A DNA stretch of 64,000 nucleotides, taken from positions 7,002,183 to 7,066,182 of the forward strand of contig RSEF01000002.1 in the NCBI GenBank assembly GCA_003993805.1, written 5' to 3'. Positions 1-12,093 of the stretch are shown piece by piece. The notes under the pieces are model-generated. The model did not search any database and was not told the origin of the DNA. It saw only the letters and a program-made list of their open reading frames with translations. The first letter of the stretch is position 1, and each line of letters starts with the position of its first letter. This DNA is from Himantopus leucocephalus. Taxonomy: Eukaryota; Chordata; Aves; Charadriiformes; Recurvirostridae. The translations under genes and the position numbers were made by a program.

Positions 1-2425
1 AGCAGGCCATCAGTAAAACAAATCACAGCAATGCCCCCAGAAGGATAACGCTGAGTTCATCCCGCATCAAGGAGGAACCTTTCCACCTTGTTTATGGGAA
101 GACCCTACTGCTATGGCTTCAGAAAATGAAGGCGGCTCATTTTGCCAGTGCCAAGGACAGACAGATCAATGACACTGAACAGTTAAAACCTCCATAGCCA
201 GAGAGCAACCATCAGGAGGCAATTCCAGGAAAACATACCGACAACCACAGGTGCCTATTTGGGCACTGTATTTCTGTAGCAACACCACAAATTTTGTTAG
301 CTAACTATATTCCTGAGAATAAAGTAATGCAATATTACCTCATTGAATTACAACAGTGTTAGACACAACATCTGCAGTATTTAGAGCAATATCACCAGAG
401 GTTAGCATCGTTTACAGCTTATACTGCATAAGCATCATCATGGTCAGGTCTGCAAAAGTCACTATATTTGCCCTAGAGTATCACTCTCAACAGGTTAATG
501 GTATGGCATGAAAGACTAAAACCTCCGGCTTTTTTAAGCCTAATAAGTTGTGTTTACCACCAAAGGACTCAGCCACTACAGCGAAGGTGAAGCTTTGGAA
601 ATATCCTACCTTGCGAGAAGCATTTTTGTCTGTGCTCTCCACATCACCGTCCAAGAAGGGCATGGCAAATGAGCTGAGATCCTGCCAGGACAGAGAAGAA
701 AAATTGATGTCCTATATTAATGTTTTCTTCCTTCCATCAGAGCATCCCATGATCGTAGCCCATGATTTTATTTCTGAAGTGCCCACTGCTTTACCCATAG
801 TGATTGCTGGTAAGCAGTAACACAGGCTCTGATCGTTCTCCCTAGCTATGAAATCAACAGCAGAGGTAAGTAACAAGAGAATAGGGAGCCCTTAGAAGCA
901 CTTGCACTATATCACCATGAAAAAGCACTTGCAGAGCCAAAGTTAAAAGTCCTGTGCTAAAACTTTCAAGGGGAGGTACTTAAATCCCACAGAAAAAATT
1001 GTAGAAAATGACAGTTTAAATATAGCCACTTGCTCAGCAAATGGCCTATCTTGTCTTTAGTGGGTGTATAATCTTAGTTTAAAGGGTATTTATGGCAGTA
1101 AACAAAACCTGAATGAGACTATGTCGAAGTTCTGAAAAATATGTAACATATATAATGAAGAGGGAGAAAACTGTGACACGGTGCTCATGGAGGAAATAAC
1201 GAATTCACTTGCACAGATTGGAGAGGAGCACCCAATTCTGCGTGAATAAAGACAATAAAGCCATAAGAAAAGCACACATGCTCATCTTTCACTAACAAAA
1301 ACAAACTGCAATTATATTCTACCTCCTGCCGTCTGTTCTGTTTATGCTACTTCGTGTTCCAGCCACAGGGGTTTTAGAGCTCCTTTCTACATGCATAAGG
1401 AAATTATGTTAGTGTCAAGTTTAGCATCTGTTTGATCAGAAAAGTAGATAATGAGTAACTCTGTGACCAAAAGCACGGAATTGCCTAATGCTGTGTGCTG
1501 AAGAACTGAGGCTTGGATCCCAAATCTTGATCTAAATGTCAGGAATACCTCCCCAGCACAGAACCTCCCAGATGCAAGGCATCACCCTTTCCATGTAATG
1601 ATTCAGTGCTTCTCTACCACCACATCTGCATCCCATTTAAAACAGTTCAAAACATAAATAAATAGCAATTTCACGTAAACCTAATTTGAGATTAAATAGA
1701 GCTTAATTAAAAATTAGCACTGGCCGGGAAGTCTGCAAGTCTTGCTTGTCTTCAGAATTCAGAGCAGCCACAGGTCTAATCACCACATTGTATAATCATA
1801 CTAAATCCAAAATATGCTCAAAAATGTGTATAACTCAGGCATAATCCTTACAAATGTTTGAAAATATTCTGGTTACATAACGAACAACAAAAATAAGGAA
1901 CAAAATATTGAATTACTGGAACTGAAGCACATGGGAGTAATTCATGCCAAGTTGGAAAGGGAAAAAAAAAAAGGCAGCAGCAGCCAGGCTTGGCCAAGCT
2001 GGCCCCAAATCGTTAGGCCACAAACCAAAGTATTCATGACAAATTAGTATGCTCCCGGCTCCATCCATGCACATTCAATGGGAACTACCTACAAAGGCCC
2101 AAACTACAAAGCACCAACCCAACTATATAACATCACCCTCATTGTCATGCTTTCATGTCTGTGTTTCCCATCACCTTGGTTTGCAAATGAAAATGTAAGC
2201 AAACATCTCAAAACCAAAAGAAGAGGCAATTTGCTTGGTTTAGATTTTCATGCTTATCAAGATTTGATGGAGGCTGAACCAGGCACCGCAGGACCCTAAA
2301 GCAAAGCTTCTGTATTAATTTGCTTATTCTTATAATTAGTTAAGATCAAAATGACTTAGATACTCCATATAAAAATTATTCAGCCATAAATGGCATTTAT
2401 AAACACTGACAATAAATGGAATACC

Positions 2426-2449
2426 ATTATTATTATTATTATTATTATT
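2426..2449. repeat. (ATT)8 microsatellite
   Basis: Eight uninterrupted ATT units in AT-rich DNA. Confidence 0.97.
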
Positions 2450-3499
2450 CCTACCTCATATGTTACCGCAGGATTTAAGTGAAGAATCTCTGTGAAGAAG
2501 TTTAAAAGCCTAATGGAAAGTTACACAAAGACATAACCCCTCCTGTTTATTTTAATTTAGCCAAAGGATTTACCAACATTTTCCTCTACCCATCTTTGGT
2601 AGTGCAGAACCTGGAATCTGATGTGTGCTAAGTCATTTTCCGTGGAATAAACCAAGGAAATAACCTCTTTTGAGCTCCACATATTAGCGTCCCTATATGA
2701 TTATTTGTTGTAATCCACAGGGAGAAAACCTGCTGTTTAAGAAGTCTGGAGACTGGATGGAAGAAACTGGGTCTAAGGGGACACATATCTAGTAATCAGG
2801 GTTGAAAAAACTGTTCAGAATATCTGGAACAGCTGAGAACGAAACCATAACTTCTTTCTTTGAGCAGAAACCTTCAAAAACAGGAGGGGGTAGGTAGGTA
2901 CAACTATTTTTCTAGGAGCGAAATTTCAGTTCCCAGTTACAATTCCAAGCTTAAAAACATGTACATATATTAAATTCTAAAGTCTAAAAGTACCATGAAA
3001 CCCAGCTGCTGACTCTATTCTAATTTGTAACTCTCAGATATCATGGAGGTATTCTAACTTCATCTATCTTTACAGGCAGAACAGGAGATCTCTGCTTGTA
3101 AGCAGAAATAACTTGAGATATACCTCTCTGGACAGCATGAGACCTTTCTTTGTTAATACAGTGCTGGAGAGCATTTCAAACAGCATAATAATTGTACTTT
3201 TAGTTCTGTGACAAAGTCTGTAATTGCAGCTGCTACCTAACAATTTTTTTCATCTTTCACTTCTTCACGGGATTCTATATGTGAAGGCATCCATTTACAG
3301 AAGAAATACATATATCAAATGCCAGTCTGCAAATACTACTCTCTCAATTCCAACCTGTTGGTTAAGCAAGGAAATATTAGATGCTTATTTTCTTTTTGCA
3401 TGTATCTCTGCAGAATACAGACTCGATATCTATTTCTTTCTTGTGTTCCTCTTCAACCAAAAGCACGTGATGATGCAGTCGATGATACAGTAACTCTTT

Positions 3500-3536
3500 A
3501 AAAAAAAAAGCAAAGCAAAACAAAACAAAACAAAAC
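3500..3536. repeat. A-rich (CAAAA)n low-complexity tract
   Basis: A run of nine to ten A followed by CAAAG and CAAAA units. No retroelement body is evident immediately before it, so it is not read as a poly(A) tail. Confidence 0.9.
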
Positions 3537-3717
3537 TGCTCCAAAAGTGTTGCAAAACACCACAGTACTCTTGACAGGCCAACAGTGCAACCCTAGCCCT
3601 TATCGCATATCTGACTGCTCTGATCTTACGCCAAGAGATGCGCATTGAAGGCTCGCACTGCCATGAACCTGGGATTGAAACCATTCTTCGACAGTTTTCT
3701 GGCTCTCCAGCTCTGCT

Positions 3718-3960
3718 TTACTGCACCTGGAATAAGTGCCCTGGAAAATCACATGGTTCTGGAAAGTCATTTAAAAAACTTCCACCAAAGGCATACAGTG
3801 ACATCTTGGTATGAGCAAGAGTCCTTCTCATTTGAGACTGCAAAGCCCTGGCTGCAGAACGAACAGCATCACTCCCTGTATCCATCAGTCCTGCATTATA
3901 TTCTTGGACAGACAACTTCTGTGGAGACCACAGTCTATGACCGTTGCTGTAAAGAACAAA
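3718..3960 (-). other. Unassigned open segment with an acceptor-like start, possible exon
   Basis: On the minus strand an acceptor-like CCTTTGTTCTTTACAG sits just before a frame reading NGHRLWSPQKLSVQEYNAGL, then DTGSDAVRSAARALQSQMRR and SLYAFGGSFL, open to a stop at 3718. Residue make-up is protein-like, but no good donor is visible, the opposite strand is open too, and I recognise no family. No other exon is seen nearby. Confidence 0.18.
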
Positions 3961-6900
3961 GGCCACCAGAGATTGCAGCTCCTAGTGCTGCAATTAATTT
4001 AATTTAAATGGAATTAAGAGTATGCAAAGTCTTTTTTGTAAAATTTTGTTAGCTGTCCTGCTGTGCTCCTGTTCCTCAGTCAGTCCTTCACATCCCTCAG
4101 TGCCATCTGACAGCCAGACATCACTCCTGTCATCCCCAATTAGAAAAAATGACCTCTTGAGCAGTTTAGATTTACTTTACAGCCACAAAGACGCTTCAGA
4201 TTTATTTTGTTTTCAATTCACTTTTATTTACAAGAGGTTGTCATGGCAGCTCCTGTTATAGTCACTGAAGAATATGGCCCCAGGGAGAGAAAAGCTTTTT
4301 CCGGAGGACAGCAGAGCTGTGACACAGCAGAGCCACAGCTCCATGCTCCTGCTACCAGCCAGGATCCCTCCTGGGGAGGGCAATCTCCCGCAACACCTAC
4401 TCAACAGGCAGTTTTCCAGGACTTTTCTTACTGATAGCACAGGAGGTTAACAGATCTAAAAAAGTAACTAAATTGACTTTATTGTTTTTAACAGGCTTGT
4501 CTGTGGCTTTAGTTTTTGCAGAGTACAAGTCAGGCTAATTCTGTCTGCAAGCACACTTCCCTTCTCTACCGCTTCTTTCCCTGTTTCCTCTGGGGGGAAA
4601 ATAGATATGTGGAAGGTTACAGATTCTTCACGCTAATTTCTCCTCCAAAGGTGAGACTAACTCTAAGGTGATTCTTGTCTGGGTTACCCCTACATCTAGA
4701 GGGTGACCATTCCTAAAGCCAGCTCTTTCTCCTTTGACAGCCCTTATATCAGAATATTTGGGATTATGTGAAAAAAAGGAAGAATAAAATTTTTGTTCTT
4801 TGATATTTTGGGAAAACAAAGAACCTTTTCTCAGAACTCTTTTGGACAATAGGAAAGAAACCCACATTTTAGGATACAGAAAGCAAATATATTGTCTGGC
4901 ATAGCATAGCCAAATAGCAGCAGGAGCAAGATCTGGTTAGCCAAGCCATTTTTCACCTTTTCCAGCCAGTTCCACTGGTCCTTTCCTTGCTGGGAAGGAT
5001 TCCTGCCAAAAAGGCTTGCCCAGACACGCTGGTCTGGATGCTGCTGTAGTTGGAGACCTTGGTGTCAGAAAAGGGCTTCCAGCAATTCTGTCGTGGAGGC
5101 TGCAAGCTTAAATAACAGACCACTAACGCCTTGAATCCAGTAAACAACACAGAATAAAAAGGATTCTTTTTTTTATTATTGTTTTGTTTCAAGGCTACTT
5201 TGGCAGCCAGGCTGATAAAGCTTCTCTGCAACGGCTGAAGCCAAGGAGCCAGCAAGGCGCTCTGGGGCATGCTGTGATTGACAGGCCAGAGACCAATTTC
5301 TAAGGTATTTGGGGTGGAAGTAGGACCTTTTTTTGGCCCCACGCAACAGTGGTCCAAAATTTCAAGGCTGGGTACCAAAGAGTATTTCACAAGCAGCTCC
5401 CTGCTGCCATCCTTTGCAACTGTCCCTTCAAATGCAAGACATGGCCATAAATAACATGGTCAAGTGAAGTCCTATGCCCATGGTGGTGGGTCCATGATGC
5501 ATGAACATGGTCAACTCTTTGGCAATGTTTCAGAGATGACTCAGGTCACCACGGCTTCACAGCAGCCCCATGGCCCATCTCGGCTGGAAGGCTGGGTTTC
5601 TCAGCTATAAGCAACCTCAGAGTCCTCGTGTAGGTAGCATCACACAGTCCTGGCTACTGATGGTGTCACCTATGAGACAGTATTTTTCTGCTTCACGAAG
5701 TTCTATATATGTACTAGAATTGCACCAAATTTAAGGATGTGAAATGCCTGCCAGACATTACAGTTTCTTTTTACAACATAGCTCAAGAGGGAGGTGACGC
5801 TTTACTAAGACAGCTTTTCAATATGGGGAGACAGCTCCTTTAATAAAATAAACAAAGAAAACAAGATATAGAGAAATTAAGGTGAGTGCTGACAAGAGCC
5901 CTGAGCTCACAAGAAATTGCTAAAAGCTGCACTCCTCAGCACCGCACCTTAACAGGGCTCTCAGCATCTCCTCTGCTAATGCTACTGAGCTATGAGCACT
6001 TCAACTATCATACCAAGGACAAAGAAAGTAGGGATTTTTATTAACATTGGCTGTGAACAGTTTCTTTCAGCTCAGTCTGCACACCAGCAGATTTTTTTAG
6101 ATCAACCTTGGATTTGTACCTATTACAAGCCTATGTAAAACTCTGAATAGCAAATACACTACATATGCTAATCGCCTGTGAGGAGAATCCAAAGTCTGAA
6201 CTCCGTGGAATAGAGGGCATAGCTTGGTAGCTCTGATTGAATAGAAAAATTGCTTTTTTTGAGAACAATCCTATCTAGAAGCCTTTGAGGATTTATATCA
6301 AATCACTCAATTATTGCACAAAGAAAGATTCAAAACTGACATACACAGGAATTTCTGTCCTTTTGTTTTTATTATTTTGATACACTAGTCATAGTATAGT
6401 ATAATAAGACTTGCTACATTGCTTTATTCCTTTAGGAGTAGGTTGCTCATTGCTTTGCTTTTCTCCCTCCCCCATGCCATCTAGACTGCAGCATGTGTTT
6501 TGGAGGCAGATATATAAGTCGTACTGTGAGACTGAGGATGCTGGTGACTAAGCCTCGGTATGACTCAATGGGAGTGGGCAGTAACAGATGTACAAAGCTG
6601 GTTAGATTTGTGCAAGCCAGCTTTGTACTTCACAAGGCTATTCCAATTTATTTGTTTGCTATTACTTTTAAGGCTATTCATATTAAAAAAGAACAATTGA
6701 GTGGGTCTGGAGAGACTGAGATGGTAGAAATGAGATACAGAGACTTTATTTTGTCCACAGCATGAAGATGCCAGAGGCAGCATAGTCCAGAAGTCACCCA
6801 GGTGACTGTGGAGGACCAGCTGCGTGCACTGTGATGTCAAGGTGGATACAGCATCAGATTTGAAATAACAGAGGGTAAATCACCTAAATGATGTGCCTGG

Positions 6901-9900
6901 AAGAAATGGGAAATATTCAGTCCCAAGAGGCATAATCTAAAAAGTTAGGGGGTTATGGCTGGCTGAAACCTAACCCAGATCTCAGTATGTAAAAATCACC
7001 ATCCATCTGGTGATTATTCAATGTCCTTTATCCAGAAAATCACACACAAAAACTGTGCGTAAGAAAAGCATCCTACATGCAATTTAAAGGCATTTCTTTC
7101 ATCTGCAACAACAAACAGGCAAAGTACTAAAGAGCTACTGAAGCCACTTCTCCCCTGTCCTCACCCATGTGTCACCTGGCTTAGATTGCCACCACTTGGT
7201 CAGAAAGAGCTGCTAAAACTGAGAATTTAAAGGGGATGGGGACAAAGAGAGCCATGAAACCAGTAAGTTCTTGATATTTCCCTGAAAACAGCTATCTTCC
7301 ATGTTGCTCTTTCCAAGTTACCCTGATCATGGGTTACTGTCAGCCTTCAGCATCCCCTTCTTCATTTCTATACCTCTTGACTGATCCTGACAGGCATTAA
7401 TCTCCAGCAGTGTACAGCAAATTCACCTTTTTTCTTCTGAGGCTGTAGACAAGGTTCATCAACAGAAACTGCCAAGAGACTCTGGATTGGTTTTTTTGGT
7501 TTTCTTCTCAATCTCAGACTTAAATCACTAGAACACATTCCTATGCTGTTCATGGAAAAAAATGACACTTTCTTTCAAGTCTTGTGCTCTCCTGCCAGGA
7601 AACACCACCATATCTTCTCGGTGATTCAGCCTTCGCAGATGAGCTGAGCAGAGATAGCTTGGGGTGGGATGCAATCAGGTCAGCCTGGAGCCCCATGATG
7701 CTTATAATGTCCAGAAAGCTCAGGGCTGTGTGGAAATGCTGTGATGAAGGGTACTGCTCTCCACCTCATCAGTAAATCCCAGACCGTCATTGGGGGCTCT
7801 CTGACAAAGTCTGAATATGATCCCCAAACACACGACAGCCTGGTTTGTCAGCTCCTTCACACCACGAACCACACAGCACAGTGACTGGCAGCATGCTTAT
7901 TACAACGGCAGATGGACAACCCAGCAAACGTGTAAATAACAAAATGTCATTGGAAAAAAAAAAAGAGAGAAAGTGAGAGAACAGCAGAGAAAGCAAGTCA
8001 GGGAGGAAAGCAAAATTCTCAGTATTCCCTGTGACACCGCGATCCACATGCAAACTCATCATTAAGTGCTATTCCTGCATGCTCAGCCAAAGACAACCTT
8101 TGTCTGGTGAGACATTTCCTCCAAGAAGCACCCAAAGTTGAGAGACACAAGGTCAAAGCAGAAGATAACATACCTCAGACCTGGAAAATGTGGTCAGCTG
8201 AGTGATGAGGGAATTAAGAAACAACCAAGAGGCAGGACAAGGGGAGGGACTACAGGAGACTGGAAAAGTTATCCCTCAGATGGCACATACTCAGTGCCAA
8301 TAGAACTGTTTTCTCAAAGTTATATGGTTGTCACATAAATGAGATACAGGATCCCCATGTATTTGCAGAGAAAAGCACGCATTTGCTATAAAACATAACT
8401 TCAGCCACAGTGAAATAGCAGAACCGCAGGAAACAAAAAATGATTTTGCCATAATGTAATGAAAACACTTGAGATGCTGCAGCATGGGGGCAATCTGAAG
8501 GGGATTCAAAGCAAGGATCATCATGAGGCTTTCTGAATCATCTCTACACTTCAGCTACTTTAAAAGTCACTGTGTTTTGCATTTTTCATATTTTCCCCAC
8601 TCTCTATAGGCCAAATGTCTTCGAAAACCATTTCCTCAAGGAAGATTAAAACAAAATCAGAACTGAAAACCTCCAGCCGATGTCCTCATCTGAGAAGGAC
8701 TTGCAGGGTTCTCTCTTGCATATATATGACTAAAAAACGTGACATTCACACCAGGCAGAAAATCTCTGCCATAAGTACTTGAACGGCAACTATTTTTTCC
8801 AGTTCACTGCAGTTAGGGAGACAGCTGCCTATTGCTGTCCTCTTTACATTCTTGTCAGTTAATAACCGCGAATAATCTCAACAATTAGAAAAAAGCTTAT
8901 AGCTGGAAAGCCAGGCAAGTGAGTGACCTGCTCTGATCAAGCAGATCCTCAACTGAAAAAGAAAGAAAGAAAAAAAAAGTAGAACCAAAGAGGAAATTAG
9001 GCAAGGAAATGAAGAACAGGATGGCTCTGTGCTTGGTATGCTGAAAACCTGAATGGGAGGTCAAAGGGGACAACACACGAAGCCCACAACAAGGGAAGAG
9101 TCCCCTCTTGATGCTTTCCTGCCGCATTTTCCTACATTGCTCTGCAGTTGCAGAGAAAAATTTAATGTCTACAAAATTTACAGTCACTTTGCTATAGCTT
9201 TTCTTGCAGTTTTAGCACCACATGTAAAAAAAGATCAATATATACAATATGCTTTATTTCATAGGCGAAACTACTTTTTTTCTTTTCCCAAAAGAATGGA
9301 TGTCTTCATTCTTCACCCTCTGAACTCCTTATTTAAAGGTGCATTTTGCTAAAGCTGGCAACATAAAAAGCCCTCAAGGACAGACGAAAGCTCAAATTCT
9401 CAGAGATAATCTACAAAACACTATCACATTTATGGTACAGTACTCTGCCCTAAATCCAGCTTGTATGTCCTTCAGGTCCCACTGTTGGCTTTGAGCTGAG
9501 AGATGCTGAAATTTGGTACCATTATTATTTTTTCCAGTTAGCGGTGCCATGGAATACTAATAAATTACATTATATGTTTCACCCTGTGGGAATCCAAACT
9601 GCTTTACAAACTGCATATCCAGTCCAGAACAGCTTCACGGGTGGACTTAAGTGATGAGACTTTCATTGCCTGCTCTGGCTTTCTGGTTTACCTCTGGGAA
9701 GGTATCAAGGATGGGATATCTGCCACCTAACTTCAGCCATCCAAAACACTAGTCATCTACCCCACGCTTTTTGTCCAGCCTAGAGAGCTGGGAAAACCTA
9801 GCATCTCCAATGGGCGCTGCGCTCCTGTTCCCCTGGTATAGGAGAGGCTAGACAACTTGCTTAAACTTTGCATCATCCAACACAGGATAAACAAACCCTG

Positions 9901-10013
9901 CCTCTTACCTCTCCCTCTTTACTGCCTATAAAAGGAATAAAATAACTTATTTTCCTTTTTTCTCCTCTGTTTAGAAAGCAAGCTGTCCAGACAAGGGATT
10001 GCGTATTACTACG

Positions 10014-10272
10014 GGCATGTCCACACGGCAATCACAATCGTGGTTTACACCAGCTCACTTTCACCCAGCTCCGCACAGCACTGATAAAAGTGTAGCCATG
10101 ACAACACATGGGTTAGCGTAGGCTGCAAAATCCCCGCGGGAGGCTGAGTAAATACTCCGGCAATTTAGCTCACTTCGAGCTCCTCGTTCCCGCCGTTGTA
10201 CGGCTGTCAGGACTCAGCCGAGCTAATTTAAGCCCAGCTTCAATCACGTCTTTGCTTGCAGTCTAGACACAC
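10014..10272. mobile_element. Decayed MITE-like DNA transposon with imperfect terminal inverted repeats
   Basis: The left end (10017-10031, ATGTCCACACGGCAA) and the reverse complement of the right end (10256-10270) agree at 11 of 15 positions. The interior (about 10130-10215) is rich in CpG and has CCGCGGG and CCCGCCG. The ends resemble a widespread family of non-autonomous elements in turtles, crocodilians and birds that begins with a GTCTACACTGCAA-type motif; that link is from memory. No transposase frame is present. Strand cannot be assigned. Confidence 0.5.
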
Positions 10273-11697
10273 TATAAGCATCCATACAAAGAGTAGCACA
10301 ATGAGGTCCTAATCTCTGTTGGCATTTCTAAGTGTTACTAAAATGTACATTTTCTTACACGGCTTTGGCTGCTCTGTAGAAAACACGGTTAACTCTTTGA
10401 CGGGGCGAGTGCCCATTGGAGTGAAAATGAAGGAGCCACTGTCTCCAGTCGAAACAACGAGAATTTAAATTTTAAGAAAACAGGCCAGCTATACAACCTC
10501 TGAGAAAAGCATGTTTGTTAAGAGAACTGGCATGATCTAAGGGAAAATCCAAGGGATAGTGTATCTCGCACTTCCAGGCCTCCCCACACCAAGCCCTGGC
10601 CACTCATTAAGGCCCTCTCAAGGAAAATGCTTCAAAAAGCATCACAGCTCTGCTTGGAAAAAGGTGTTAGAAGACACCAATGACCATCTCTGGAAAAAAG
10701 ATGGATAAAATATTTACCCATCTGGAAAATCTTGTGAACAATGAGACAAATGGAAGAACACAACAAAGAGATTACTCACTCTCACTTGAAATAGCCATCA
10801 CTGAAAATAAGTTTTTGCAGTGGGCCCAGTTTGGAAATAATCCTCATATGGAAAGGGAAGGACAGAAATAACACTCCCTGAGATTTTTCTAATTACTGTA
10901 CATGCAACGCTAAAATTCTAAGGCAGATATTACTGCAAATAAACTGCAGGCTTCTTTCAAGGGCTATGGATTTCATTGGTATCTGCTATTTTTTTTTCCC
11001 CGTAATTGTTCCTAGTTTAGACCCAATGCAGGGAAAAAAGCCTTACAAATTAGCCGTATTTATTTCTGGCTCCTTTAGGAAGAGTCTTCTGATTTTAACC
11101 ATCTTATTCTTCATGTGCCCATGCAAGCATCATGATTACAATGGACTTGTCTGAATACACTGTGGACAAAAGACAAGCAAACACATTTACGTTCAGGTAA
11201 ATCCAATTGAAAACTTAAGCTTGACATCTAGATACACACGTTGCCAAAAGCCATTTCTGCCCTATGCAATGGTTCTGAAACCCAGCAGATACTGGTGAGC
11301 TGAAACAGGCAAAACCACATTAGCTTTGGCTGGCACTTTGTGCATCAAAATGTGTTGAGAAGCATTTGATCCTGCTCAGAGAGTGTGGGAAACATTTCCA
11401 AATTAGCAGGACACCCTGGACACGGTGACAGATGGGCAGAGTACGAGCCTGGCGTGGGAGAGGCCATTTTATAACTGGCTGTTGCTCCAAGCCATGTGGC
11501 AGACAGTCCAAACCCATTTGTCACAAAAAAATAAAGCTCACACTGGAACCACCAAACCAAGGTGCAGGGAGAGCCTCTGCCTGCGGTGCGCGCCGGTATG
11601 GACACCCGCCCTGCTGAGGAGTGTCACCAAAACCCCCCCACAAAAGAAACAAGCACGCAAGCAGGAAACAAAACTCAGCAAAAGACAACCAAACCAA

Positions 11698-11711
11698 TTT
11701 TTTTTTTTTTT
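11698..11711. repeat. Poly-T tract
   Basis: Fourteen T in a row. On the minus strand this is an A tract, but no SINE or LINE body is recognisable next to it. Confidence 0.92.
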
Positions 11712-11845
11712 CTCAAGGTGAATTAAATCCACAAGCGGGAAATCTTGATTCAGAATAACATTTTTTCATTGTTGCTTTGCTTTCTTTTTTTTTGTTTTCA
11801 TAGAAAAATATTGATTTCTCTTTGTTACCAAAAATTAAGTTCATA

Positions 11846-12093
11846 CAAGTAATAAGGCCTCCAAAAATATTGGTTATTTTTTGTCATCATGAATGTTACT
11901 TTCCACCTATATGTATTAAATAGCTGTACGACTATTAGTATGCATTTAAATTGAAGTTTTATTCACATNGCAAGTAATAAGGCCTCCAAAAATATTGGTT
12001 ATTTTTTCTCATCATGAATGTTACTTTCCACCTATATGTATTAAATAGGTGTACGACTATTAGTATGCATTTAAATTGAAGTTTTATTCACAT
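11846..12093 (+). repeat. 123-bp near-identical tandem pair around a single N (assembly junction)
   Basis: 11846-11968 and 11971-12093 are the same 123-bp sequence with two differences, separated by the single N at 11969 and one base. The N at the join and the near-identity point to two overlapping contig ends that were placed side by side, perhaps representing two haplotypes. A true tandem duplication is less likely. Real sequence content is probably one copy. Confidence 0.85.

Larger units (their letters stand above)
1..10013. other. No gene recognised
   Basis: AT-rich sequence with an (ATT)8 at 2.4 kb, an A-rich tract at 3.5 kb, a purine-rich patch near 7.95-8.0 kb and the weak open segment at 3.7-3.96 kb. 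The remaining open frames are short, overlap on both strands, and have no recognisable domain. No tRNA, rRNA or microRNA signature found by eye. Confidence 0.6.
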
